In this document: piece after piece, positions 6,299 to 12,625 of the stretch | Layout of the letters: each line of letters opens with the position of its first letter | Numbering within the stretch: the first letter of the stretch is position 1 | Assembly (NCBI GenBank): GCA_902803245.1 | Contig: CADCPJ010000212.1 | Coordinates: 1-12,695 of the forward strand | From: an uncultured Lachnospiraceae bacterium | Lineage (GTDB): Bacteria > Bacillota > Clostridia > Lachnospirales > Lachnospiraceae | DNA: 12,695 nucleotides | Reading direction: 5' to 3' | The notes under the pieces: generated by a model | What the model was told of the DNA's origin: nothing | What the model saw: only the letters and a program-made list of their open reading frames with translations | Databases searched by the model: none | Program-made: the position numbers and the translations under genes

Positions 6299-6337
6299 AA
6301 AAGAACAGTGGAAAAGAACAGTGAAAAAGAACAGTGG
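6299..6337. repeat. 13-bp direct repeat, three copies
   Basis: Three contiguous copies of AAAAGAACAGTGG (the middle copy ends in A instead of G) occupy 6299-6311, 6312-6324 and 6325-6337, immediately before the bidirectional terminator. The same 13-base period holds throughout, so this is a small slippage array. No coding role is seen. Confidence 0.9.
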
Positions 6338-6342
6338 AAAAT

Positions 6343-6369
6343 CGGGCGGCCGTCTGGCCGCCCGAAGCA
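6343..6369. terminator. Bidirectional Rho-independent terminator
   Basis: A perfect nine-base-pair stem CGGGCGGCC/GGCCGCCCG (6343-6351 and 6356-6364) with a GTCT loop sits between two converging operons. On the plus side it is followed by AAGCATTTT. On the minus side it is followed by ATTTTCC (from the AAAAT at 6338-6342). It can end the surface-polymer transcript and the pot transcript. Confidence 0.85.
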
Positions 6370-6379
6370 TTTTATGAGG

Positions 6380-7465
6380 CTATGCGCTCTTGATCTCTTT
6401 CCAGAGGTTGTAGTAGAGCCTGTCCGTATCCTTCCCGAGATACTTGTAGGCCTCGAGGCCGCTGTACTTTGAGAGGTCCGGGAAGAGCACCTCGTTCGCC
6501 CTCGTCTCCTCGTCCATCAGCTCCATCGCGCCCACGTTCGGGGTGGAGTAGTAGATGTACTCGAAGTTCATGAGGGCAATGTCGGGGCGGCACATGAAAT
6601 CGATCCACTCCTTCGCCGCCTTCTTGTGCCGGGAATCCTTTGTCACCACCCAGGAGTCGATCCAGACGTTGGTGCCTTCCTTCGGGATGGAGTAGACGAG
6701 ATCCTCATTTTCCTCCCTCGTGTACTCGGCCTCCCCGGAGTAGATGACGCCGATGGCGGACTCGCCCGCGATCATCTTGTCCCTCACTTCGTCGACGACA
6801 TAGGCCTGGACGAGGGGCTTCTGCTGAATCAGCAGCTCCTTCGCCTCTTCGAGCTCATCGATATCGGTCGAGTTCAGCGAGTAGCCCAGCTTCTTGAGGG
6901 CGACCATGAAGAGGTCCCTCACGCTGTCCTGCATGAGGATGTCGTCGTTGTACTTCGGATCCCACAGGGATTCCCAGCTGTCGAGCTCTTCATCTATGAG
7001 CTTCGAGTTGTAGAGTATGCCGACGGTTCCCCAGCAGTAGGGCACGGAATACTTGTTTTCGGGGTCGAAATCCCTCGACATCTTCCAGTAATCCTCGCCG
7101 ATGTTCTTCTTCGCCTGCGGCATGTCGTCCATGTCGAGCTCGGCCAGGAGGCCTTCCCCGGCCATCTTGGCGATCATGTAGTCCGAAGGGCAGATCACAT
7201 CGTACTGGGACGGATCGGCCGCGACTTTCGGGTACATGATCTCGTTGGTCTCGAAGACGTCGTAGATGACGTCGTATCCGGTCTCTTCCTTAAACATCTC
7301 GATCGTCTCGGGGTCGATGTACTCTCCCCAGTTGTAGACGATGAGGCGGTTGCTCTCGTCGTCCGGGAGCTCCGCCCTCTCCTCCCTTTTGCTGATCCCG
7401 CAGCCATAAAGGAGAAGGGAGGGAAGAAGGACGGCGGCCGTCATTTTCATAACATGTCTTCTCAT
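6380..7465 (-). CDS. potD: Spermidine/putrescine-binding lipoprotein PotD
   Basis: This 361-residue extracellular solute-binding protein starts with a lipoprotein signal: basic MRRHVMKM, a hydrophobic run, then the lipobox LYGC with Cys22 as the lipidated residue. An internal Met6 or Met8 start would still leave a workable signal. The mature part opens with NRLIVYNWGEYIDPE (about 39-53), the characteristic start of PotD/PotF binding proteins, followed by DVICPSDYM and VPYCWGTVGILYN. It also has the GEAEYTREEN and WIDSWVVTKDSRHKKAA segments typical of the family. It should capture polyamines outside the membrane and deliver them to PotBC. The ATG overlaps the potC stop (ATGA), and the gene ends about 15 bases before the shared terminator. 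Family assignment is strong; exact polyamine preference is not visible. Confidence 0.93.
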   Translation of the reverse strand: MRRHVMKMTAAVLLPSLLLYGCGISKREERAELPDDESNRLIVYNWGEYIDPETIEMFKEETGYDVIYDVFETNEIMYPKVAADPSQYDVICPSDYMIAKMAGEGLLAELDMDDMPQAKKNIGEDYWKMSRDFDPENKYSVPYCWGTVGILYNSKLIDEELDSWESLWDPKYNDDILMQDSVRDLFMVALKKLGYSLNSTDIDELEEAKELLIQQKPLVQAYVVDEVRDKMIAGESAIGVIYSGEAEYTREENEDLVYSIPKEGTNVWIDSWVVTKDSRHKKAAKEWIDFMCRPDIALMNFEYIYYSTPNVGAMELMDEETRANEVLFPDLSKYSGLEAYKYLGKDTDRLYYNLWKEIKSA

Positions 7466-8250
7466 GCGTCCTCCTTTCGTGCCGATCCCTGCACGCGGTT
7501 CACCAGGATGAGGAGAATGAGCACCGTGATGAAGATCATCGCGGAGAGGGCGTACATCTCCGGCTTGATGCCCAGCTTCACTTCGGAATAGATCTTGGTC
7601 GAGAGCGTGTGGACGCCCGCGCCGGCCGTGAAGTGGGTGATGATGAAGTCGTCGATGGACATCGTGAAAGCCATGAGCCCGCCGGAGAGGATGGCCGGCA
7701 TGATCTCCGGCAGCACTGTCTTTATAAATGCATAGACGGGAGAAGCGCCGAGATCGAGGGCCGCCTCATAGATGTGCGGATTGAGATCCCGGTAGCTCGG
7801 CATCACGCTTAAGATCACGTAGGGGATGTTGAACGTGATGTGGGCGAGCAGGATCGTCCCGAAGCCGAACTGGATGCGGAGGGTGAGGAAGAGCAGCATG
7901 AAGGAGACTCCGGTCACGATGTCCGCGTTTAACATCGGGATGTTGGTGATCCCCATCATGATATTCCGCGCCTTCTTCTTCATTTTCGAGATGCAGATGC
8001 ATGCCATCGTCCCTAAGATGACGGAAATGACGGAAGAAAGAAGCGCGAGCAGGATGGTGTTCGTGAACGCCTCGATGATGGATGCGTCCGTGAAGAGGGA
8101 GCCGTACCACTCAAAGGTGAAGCCGCCCCAGCGGCCGCGGCTCTTGCTCTTATTAAAGGACTGGATGATGAGGAGCGCGATGGGCGCGTACATGAATATG
8201 AAAATGAGTCCGATGTAGACCCTCTTTATTCCCTTGTATCTGATTTTCAT
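7462..8250 (-). CDS. potC: Spermidine/putrescine ABC transporter permease PotC
   Basis: This 262-residue inner-membrane permease has about six hydrophobic segments (for example 11-30, 64-87, 103-123, 132-150, 181-197 and 233-251). Its cytoplasmic EAA loop, EAALDLGASPVYAFIKTVLP (162-181), is where the ATPase docks. The SIDDFIITHFTAG segment (199-210) is typical of PotC. It pairs with PotB to form the channel for polyamine import. Both ends overlap neighbours by four bases (ATGA with potB upstream and potD downstream), so the operon is tightly coupled. Confidence 0.93.
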   Translation of the reverse strand: MKIRYKGIKRVYIGLIFIFMYAPIALLIIQSFNKSKSRGRWGGFTFEWYGSLFTDASIIEAFTNTILLALLSSVISVILGTMACICISKMKKKARNIMMGITNIPMLNADIVTGVSFMLLFLTLRIQFGFGTILLAHITFNIPYVILSVMPSYRDLNPHIYEAALDLGASPVYAFIKTVLPEIMPAILSGGLMAFTMSIDDFIITHFTAGAGVHTLSTKIYSEVKLGIKPEMYALSAMIFITVLILLILVNRVQGSARKEDA

Positions 8251-9074
8251 GACGCGTAGTCCTCCTCACTTCTTTCCGTGAGCACGGAGACGATCACGTT
8301 GATGACGATAAATATGAGGAGCACGAGGGAGAGGCCTGACCCTAAGTTCCAGTCGTAGGCCACCATGAACTCCTGCTCGATGACATTTCCGATGAGGAGG
8401 ATCTTGCCTCCGCCAAGGAGCGAGGAGACGACGAAGGTCGTGAGCGCGGGGATGAAGACCATCGTGATCCCCGAGATGACCCCCGGGAGGGAGAGCGGGA
8501 AGATCACTTTTGTCAGGGTCTGCCTTGAACTGGCCCCTAAGTCCCTCGCTGCGTTGATGACATTTTTGTCGATGTCATCGAGCGCGTTGTAGATCGGGAG
8601 AATCATGAAGGGCAGGAAGTTGTAGACCATGCCGAGGATGATGGCCCCGTTCGTGTTGATGAGGCGCAGGGGCTGAAGTCCGATCGAGGTGAGGAACGTG
8701 TTGATGATGCCGGTCTTCTCGAGGATGGACTGCCAGGCGTAAGTGCGCAGCAGGAAATTCATCCACATCGGGACGATCAGCAGCATGGTGAGAAAGGAAT
8801 TGGACGTCTTCTGAGCCTCCACGAGGAACATGCACAGCGGGTAGGCGAGGAGGAGACAGACGATCGTGGCGATAAATGAGAGCAGAAGCGCCATGAAAAG
8901 CGCCTTGCTGTGCGCCGGGTTCGCGATGGCCGCAACATTGGCGAAGGTGAAGCCGCCGTTTTCGTCGGTGAGCCCGTACCAGACCACCATGATGAGCGGG
9001 ATGACGATGAAGGCCGCCGCCCAGAAGATGTAGGGGAGACCTAAAAATCCCGCGATTCTTTTTGTCTTAACCAT
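8247..9074 (-). CDS. potB: Spermidine/putrescine ABC transporter permease PotB
   Basis: This 275-residue permease has about six membrane segments and the EAA-type loop NAARDLGASSRQTLTKVIFP (174-193) that contacts PotA. The WMNFLLRTYAWQSIL segment (104-118) and the FIPALTTFVVSSLLGG segment are typical of PotB/PotH. It forms the translocation pore together with PotC. The start lies inside the end of potA (eight-base overlap, 9067-9074) and its stop overlaps the potC start, consistent with stoichiometric production. Confidence 0.93.
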   Translation of the reverse strand: MVKTKRIAGFLGLPYIFWAAAFIVIPLIMVVWYGLTDENGGFTFANVAAIANPAHSKALFMALLLSFIATIVCLLLAYPLCMFLVEAQKTSNSFLTMLLIVPMWMNFLLRTYAWQSILEKTGIINTFLTSIGLQPLRLINTNGAIILGMVYNFLPFMILPIYNALDDIDKNVINAARDLGASSRQTLTKVIFPLSLPGVISGITMVFIPALTTFVVSSLLGGGKILLIGNVIEQEFMVAYDWNLGSGLSLVLLIFIVINVIVSVLTERSEEDYAS

Positions 9075-10140
9075 TTTCTCTCACGGCCTCCTCATCCTCA
9101 GACTCGGGCTTGTTCATGACCTGGATGTTGTAGGGATGAACGTTGATGTCGACCTCCTCGTCCACCTGGCGGGGCCTCGTGGAGTGGGCGACCCATTCCC
9201 GGCCTTTTACGTCCACGCACATCTCGTAGTGGACGCCCTTGAAGATGACGTCGGTGACGACGCCGGACACGGTGCCCTCGCCCTTCTTCACGAGCTTTAC
9301 GTCCTCCGGGCGGATGACGATGTCCACCGGCCTGTTCGTTCCGAAGCCGGTGTCGGTGCAGGGGAAGGGGACATCGTCGATGGTGACGAGCTCGTCCTTT
9401 ATGAAGATGCCGGGGAAGAGATTGCTGTCGCCGATGAAGTCCGCGACAAATGCGTTCTCGGGCTCGTTGTATATGGATTCCGGCGTGCCCATCTGCTGGA
9501 TGTAGCCCTGGTTCATGACGACGATCGTGTCGGACATCGTCAGGGCCTCCTGCTGGTCGTGAGTCACGTAGATGAAGGTGATGCTGAGCTCATTTTTCAT
9601 GCGGATGAGCTCATACTGCATGTCCTGGCGCAGCTTTAAGTCCAGCGCGCCGAGCGGCTCGTCGAGAAGGAGCACTCTCGGCTCGTTGACGATCGCGCGG
9701 GCGATGGCGACTCTCTGCTGCTGGCCGCCCGACAGATTCCTGACGGAGCGCCGCTCGAAGCCCTCAAGTCCGACGAGCTTCAGGGCGTAGTGGATCTTGT
9801 CCTCGATATAGGACTTGTCCTTCTTCTTTATTTTAAGGCCGAATGCGATATTGCTCGCGACGTCCATATGGGTGAACAGAGCGTAGTTCTGGAAGACGGT
9901 ATTGAGCTGTCTTTTGTTGGGCGGAAGATTGGTGATGTCTTTGCCCTCGAATATGACTGATCCATTGTCCGGCGTCTCAAAGCCGGCCAGGATGCGAAGG
10001 GTTGTGGTCTTGCCGCAGCCGGACGGTCCCAGCAGTGTGACGAATTCATTTTCATGGATGACGAGATCGAGATCGTCGAGTACGGCCTTCCCGCCGTAGG
10101 ACTTGGAAATGTGGTTCAGATGGATCAGTTCATTTTTCAA
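9067..10140 (-). CDS. potA: Polyamine ABC transporter ATPase PotA (TTG start)
   Basis: This 357-residue ATPase contains Walker A GPSGCGKT (38-45), a Q-loop at Gln84, the signature LSGGQ (136-140), Walker B VLLLDEP (156-162), and the switch His194 in THDQQEA. A C-terminal regulatory region (about 240-345) with IRPEDVKL resembles the TOBE domain of PotA. It powers polyamine uptake through PotBC. The start is TTG at 10140-10138, with AAGGAGGG (10156-10149) placed eight bases upstream. The nearby ATG at 10145-10143 is out of frame and reaches a stop after two codons, and no in-frame ATG exists before residue 92. The TTG overlaps that short frame's stop (TTGA). Assignment as PotA is well supported by the downstream potBCD genes. 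Confidence 0.94.
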   Translation of the reverse strand: MKNELIHLNHISKSYGGKAVLDDLDLVIHENEFVTLLGPSGCGKTTTLRILAGFETPDNGSVIFEGKDITNLPPNKRQLNTVFQNYALFTHMDVASNIAFGLKIKKKDKSYIEDKIHYALKLVGLEGFERRSVRNLSGGQQQRVAIARAIVNEPRVLLLDEPLGALDLKLRQDMQYELIRMKNELSITFIYVTHDQQEALTMSDTIVVMNQGYIQQMGTPESIYNEPENAFVADFIGDSNLFPGIFIKDELVTIDDVPFPCTDTGFGTNRPVDIVIRPEDVKLVKKGEGTVSGVVTDVIFKGVHYEMCVDVKGREWVAHSTRPRQVDEEVDINVHPYNIQVMNKPESEDEEAVRENG

Positions 10141-10205
10141 CTCATAAACCCTCCTTCTAAGATGTGTGAGAATTGTGAAAGGATGCCAAAATGTTTATTC
10201 ACAGC

Positions 10206-10239
10206 AAAAACTTGAGGGGGATTTGTGTCTCCCTTAAGT
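10206..10239 (-). promoter_or_regulatory. Terminator-like hairpin in the pot leader
   Basis: Reading the minus strand, ACTTAAGGG (10239-10231) pairs with CCCTCAAGT (10218-10210) with one A-C mismatch and a 12-base loop, and is directly followed by five T (10210-10206). It lies between the predicted promoter and potA, so it could act as an attenuator. The stem is modest and the function is a guess. Confidence 0.35.
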
Positions 10240-10248
10240 CCACGGCGT

Positions 10249-10257
10249 ATTGTAACA
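10249..10257 (-). promoter_or_regulatory. Extended -10 promoter for potABCD
   Basis: On the minus strand TGTTACAAT gives a TG extension plus the -10 hexamer TACAAT (10254-10249). No good -35 is present at 16-18 bases, which fits an extended -10 type. Predicted transcription would begin near 10242, leaving about 100 nt of leader before potA. Confidence 0.5.
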
Positions 10258-10343
10258 TGATTCGCAGAGATTGCATATGTTTTTTTGAGGAGATTCTCGG
10301 GAAATGGGGTGGGAAGGTCACGGATTGTGAGACCATTTTGAGT

Positions 10344-10427
10344 GAATTTCGACAAAATGTACAGCAATCCGGTCACATATTTGTTCTCGGGGGCCGGTGG
10401 AGATGCTTGCATGTGACCGCGAAATTC
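10344..10427. promoter_or_regulatory. Nested inverted repeats upstream of the transglutaminase-like gene
   Basis: GAATTTCG (10344-10351) is the exact reverse complement of CGAAATTC (10420-10427). CGGTCACAT (10370-10378) is the exact reverse complement of ATGTGACCG (10411-10419). The right arms are contiguous and the left arms are separated by 18 bases. The right arms lie over the -35/-10 spacer of the predicted plus-strand promoter, so this could be an operator or a structured RNA. Confidence 0.55.
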
Positions 10428-10435
10428 GATATACT
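10407..10435 (+). promoter_or_regulatory. Predicted promoter for the transglutaminase-like gene
   Basis: TTGCAT (10407-10412), a 17-base spacer, and TATACT (10430-10435) form a sigma-A-like promoter. Transcription would start near 10442, giving a leader of about 95-110 nt with a seven-base-pair hairpin GCTCATT/AATGAGC at 10461-10477. Confidence 0.5.
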
Positions 10436-10536
10436 GGGGATAAGTAAAAAGGTGTATAAGGCTCATTTTCAATGAGCGCTTTTGGCTTCAGAAATCATTT
10501 TGATATAGATTCGGACAATCCTGACGGGATGAGACA

Positions 10537-12087
10537 ATGAGGACGGTGATCACAATGAAGAAGACCCGATTATCCGCTTGCGCATTGATATTTGGGATCA
10601 CTCTTGCAGCCTTTATGCTGGCATTTCCGGCCGCGGCAGCACAAGCCGATACGGTCTGCACGACGCTTGAGGAAGCGGGAGATGCGCTTCGCAAAGCTCT
10701 GATTGACCGGACAGCGGTTCCGAAGGTGCTCGTTGACTTTGACTTCGTGCTTGACTACTCGCCGAAGGAGGTCTTAAACGAGGCCAGAAAGTACACGGGG
10801 CCCGGCTCCTTAAGCGGCATCTGCGGCGACTACCTGAAAGAGTCGATCATGGCGGGAACTACGAAGATGTCGACGGAAGCTGCGAGCGGGGACAATTACT
10901 ACCTCGTGTACAAGATTCCGGGATACTACACAACAGCAGATCAGGAGGCGCAGCTTACAAAGGACCTCGTCAGCGAATACAATATGCTGAAGCTCGACGG
11001 GAGATCGGAAGCCGGGAAGATCAAAGTCCTCTACGACAATATCTGCGGACATGTGAAATACGACATGGAAGAAGGATACAGCACGACCATCGTGCATCCC
11101 CGCGCCTATGCGGCTTTCGGCGCCCTCCACTATAAGAGCGCAGTGTGCCAGGGCTACGCGGCACTTTTCTACCGGATGTGCAACGAGCAGGGCATCGCCT
11201 GCCGGATCGTCACCGGCAAGGCGGACGGGGGCAGCGGCCAGGAGAATCACGCCTGGAACGTGGTCCGCATCGGATCAAACTGGTACAATGTGGACTGCAC
11301 CTGGGATGCGGGAAGATCCCCGTCGTCCTACAAGTTTTTCCTGAAAAGCAATGCCGACTTCAAGGATCACTGGAGAGGTGCCGACTACACCACTTCGACC
11401 TTCAATGCGGCCTGCCCGATGGCATCGGAGAGCTACAGGGACGCCTCTTTGGGAATCAATGCGGACGGCGGATCCGGAAGCTCCGGCCAGACTTGCACGC
11501 TTACCGTCTCGAACGGAAGCGGAGGCGGGAAGTACACGAAGGGCTCTACCGTGGTGATCCGGGCGAATGCCGCTTCATCCGGCCAGGTCTTCAGCCGCTG
11601 GGACGGCACGGCCACATTTACAAACAACAGCAGCGCCACTTCGAGTACCGCGACGGTGAAGGTAACCTCTGATATTCATCTGGAGGCGAAATACAAGGAC
11701 GGCGAGGCGGACGTAAGGGGCGGCATCTACAAGCTGAAGTGCAAGAGCAATGCCAGGTACCTGGTCGTGAAGAAAGACAGCAGCAAGATCAACGCTCCGA
11801 TCGTTCCCGGCGCGGAGAACGCAAAGACTTCCGCTTTCAAGGTCTCGAAGTCCGGCAGCTTCTACTACATCATGAACAAGAAGACCAAGAAGTATGTGAG
11901 CTTAAAGGGCAATAAGGTCGTCCAGGCGAAGAAGAACAACACCAGCAAGTGGAAGATGGTGAGCGTTGGAGACGGATACTTCAAGCTCGTGAACCTGAAC
12001 GGCAAAGTGATCACGGTGAGCGGAAACAGCGCCACCGGAACGGCGAACACCACGGCCGACAACAAGAAGATCCAGCTCGTCTCGTGA
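10537..12087 (+). CDS. Secreted transglutaminase-like protein with B-repeat-like and ricin-type regions
   Basis: This frame encodes 516 residues. An N-terminal signal peptide is followed by FPAAAAQA, a likely signal-peptidase I site near residue 37. Residues about 160-260 form a transglutaminase-like core with the catalytic triad visible: Cys204 in SAVCQGYA, His238 in ENHAWN and Asp253 in YNVDCTWD. Residues about 318-387 (TLTVSNGSGGGKYTKGSTVVI to HLEAKYK) match the divergent InlB B-repeat style. Residues about 394-514 contain repeated YLVVKK/YYIMNKKTKKYVSL/YFKLVNLNGKVI strands, suggesting a ricin-B/beta-trefoil-type binding domain. It probably acts outside the cell on peptide or cell-wall material, as a protease or crosslinker. 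The true start may be Met7 (ATG 10555), which has GAGGA 11 bases upstream and gives a cleaner MKKTRLSA signal. It is monocistronic, with its own promoter and terminator. Confidence 0.85.
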   Translation: MRTVITMKKTRLSACALIFGITLAAFMLAFPAAAAQADTVCTTLEEAGDALRKALIDRTAVPKVLVDFDFVLDYSPKEVLNEARKYTGPGSLSGICGDYLKESIMAGTTKMSTEAASGDNYYLVYKIPGYYTTADQEAQLTKDLVSEYNMLKLDGRSEAGKIKVLYDNICGHVKYDMEEGYSTTIVHPRAYAAFGALHYKSAVCQGYAALFYRMCNEQGIACRIVTGKADGGSGQENHAWNVVRIGSNWYNVDCTWDAGRSPSSYKFFLKSNADFKDHWRGADYTTSTFNAACPMASESYRDASLGINADGGSGSSGQTCTLTVSNGSGGGKYTKGSTVVIRANAASSGQVFSRWDGTATFTNNSSATSSTATVKVTSDIHLEAKYKDGEADVRGGIYKLKCKSNARYLVVKKDSSKINAPIVPGAENAKTSAFKVSKSGSFYYIMNKKTKKYVSLKGNKVVQAKKNNTSKWKMVSVGDGYFKLVNLNGKVITVSGNSATGTANTTADNKKIQLVS

Positions 12088-12134
12088 CAAAAGCCGGGTT
12101 TTCCGGAATACAATTGATGATTCGTTTTTTGTGG

Positions 12135-12166
12135 GGGATGCCGGCACAAGCCGGCATCCCTTTTTT
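12135..12166 (+). terminator. Rho-independent terminator of the transglutaminase-like gene
   Basis: An eleven-base-pair perfect stem GGGATGCCGGC/GCCGGCATCCC (12135-12145 and 12150-12160) with an ACAA loop is followed by six T (12161-12166), about 47 bases after the stop codon. Confidence 0.95.
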
Positions 12167-12180
12167 GATGATTTCGGTAA

Positions 12181-12337
12181 CCGGAAACTGACCGCAGCTC
12201 CGGCTTCCGGAATTTGACCGCGGCTCCGGCTTCCGAAATTTGATCGCGGCTCCGGATTCCGGAATTTAATCGCAGCTCCGGCTTCCGGGGAGAGACTTTA
12301 AGTTTCGGCTTCCGGGGATTATTGATGACTTCAGCTT
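12181..12337. repeat. 26-bp tandem repeat, four clear plus two degenerate units
   Basis: Units start at 12181, 12207, 12233 and 12259. Each opens with CCGGAA or CCGAAA and ends with GCTCCGGCTT or GCTCCGGATT. Two degenerate units (12285-12311, with one extra base, and 12312-12337) keep only the CCGGGG start and a CTT end. The TTCCGGAA palindrome occurs at unit junctions (12205-12212, 12257-12264). The final unit runs into the -35 box of the next promoter. No start codons or gene are seen in this stretch. Confidence 0.92.
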
Positions 12338-12363
12338 GACAAAACCTACAGAAGTGGTATCAT
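12336..12363 (+). promoter_or_regulatory. Strong promoter for the lon-like gene
   Basis: A consensus -35 TTGACA (12336-12341), a 16-base spacer, and TATCAT (12358-12363) preceded by TG at 12355-12356 (extended -10) indicate a strong sigma-A-type promoter. Transcription should begin near 12370, just before the CIRCE element. Confidence 0.8.
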
Positions 12364-12375
12364 TTGTGTTGAGTA

Positions 12376-12402
12376 TCAGCACTCGATACGAACTAGTGCT
12401 AA
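12376..12402 (+). promoter_or_regulatory. CIRCE element (HrcA operator)
   Basis: TCAGCACTC, nine bases, then TAGTGCTAA matches the CIRCE consensus TTAGCACTC-N9-GAGTGCTAA at 16 of 18 arm positions with the exact spacer length. It covers about +6 to +32 of the predicted transcript, a standard place for HrcA repression of heat-shock genes. Confidence 0.88.
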
Positions 12403-12440
12403 CAGAACGGCGCGGAGGACATTTTTGCGCTGCGTTCTGT
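12402..12440 (+). ncRNA. Leader stem-loop 1
   Basis: ACAGAACG (12402-12409) pairs with CGTTCTGT (12433-12440), and GCGC (12410-12413) with GCGC (12427-12430), with a two-base TG bulge. This 12-base-pair hairpin directly follows CIRCE in the transcribed leader and could stabilise the 5' end of the mRNA. Confidence 0.55.
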
Positions 12441-12469
12441 CATCGCATTTCGAAAGCGTTCCTTGCGGA

Positions 12470-12526
12470 GACGATTTCGTTATAGTCGTTAACGAAAATG
12501 TCTGCTGCGCAGAGCTTTTCGTTTTT
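12470..12526 (+). promoter_or_regulatory. Mutually exclusive hairpins (candidate attenuator) in the lon leader
   Basis: Hairpin A pairs GACGATTTCGTTA (12470-12482) with TAACGAAAATGTC (12490-12502), with one A-A mismatch and one G-U pair. Hairpin B uses CGAAAA and TCTGC (12493-12505) against GCAGA and TTTTCG (12509-12521), with a 2x2 internal loop, then five T (12522-12526). Bases 12493-12502 belong to both, so A would prevent terminator-like B. Pairings are read from sequence; regulation is inferred. Confidence 0.45.
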
Positions 12527-12549
12527 CCTATATGCAGTTAAACTTAAGA

Positions 12550-12566
12550 AATTGCGTTCGGCAATT
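12550..12566 (+). other. Small stem-loop late in the lon leader
   Basis: AATTGC (12550-12555) pairs with GCAATT (12561-12566) around a five-base GTTCG loop, with weaker flanking pairs. No T-run follows. Its role is unknown. Confidence 0.4.
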
Positions 12567-12625
12567 ACTAAGGTTAACCAGTATGGCGACAACTAAACTG
12601 AGATGATTTGACAGGAGGTAACAGG

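Larger units (their letters stand above)
10141..10536. other. Divergent intergenic control region (pot operon / transglutaminase-like gene)
   Basis: About 396 bases, visibly more AT-rich than the flanking genes, separate two divergent transcription units. It holds the potA ribosome-binding site, the pot promoter and leader hairpin, nested inverted repeats at 10344-10427, a plus-strand promoter at 10407-10435 and a small hairpin at 10461-10477. Overlapping frames of 94 codons (plus) and 111 codons (minus) cross it, but neither has a convincing ribosome-binding site or a recognisable product, and both run through the promoters. Confidence 0.7.

Noticed and set aside
6626..7591. Plus-strand open frame of about 321 codons opposite potD and the end of potC
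   Set aside because: Composition (Val/Asp/Leu/His rich) is that of a shadow frame, and potD on the other strand is unambiguous.
10137..10475. Overlapping frames of 111 codons (minus) and 94 codons (plus) in the divergent intergenic region
   Set aside because: No good ribosome-binding site, odd composition with many Cys or Pro, no family resemblance, and they run across both predicted promoters. A small real protein cannot be fully excluded.
12181..12337. CRISPR array or micro-ORF relay in the 26-bp repeat
   Set aside because: There are no spacers between units, and the units contain no ATG or stop/start overlaps like those of the 20-bp array.
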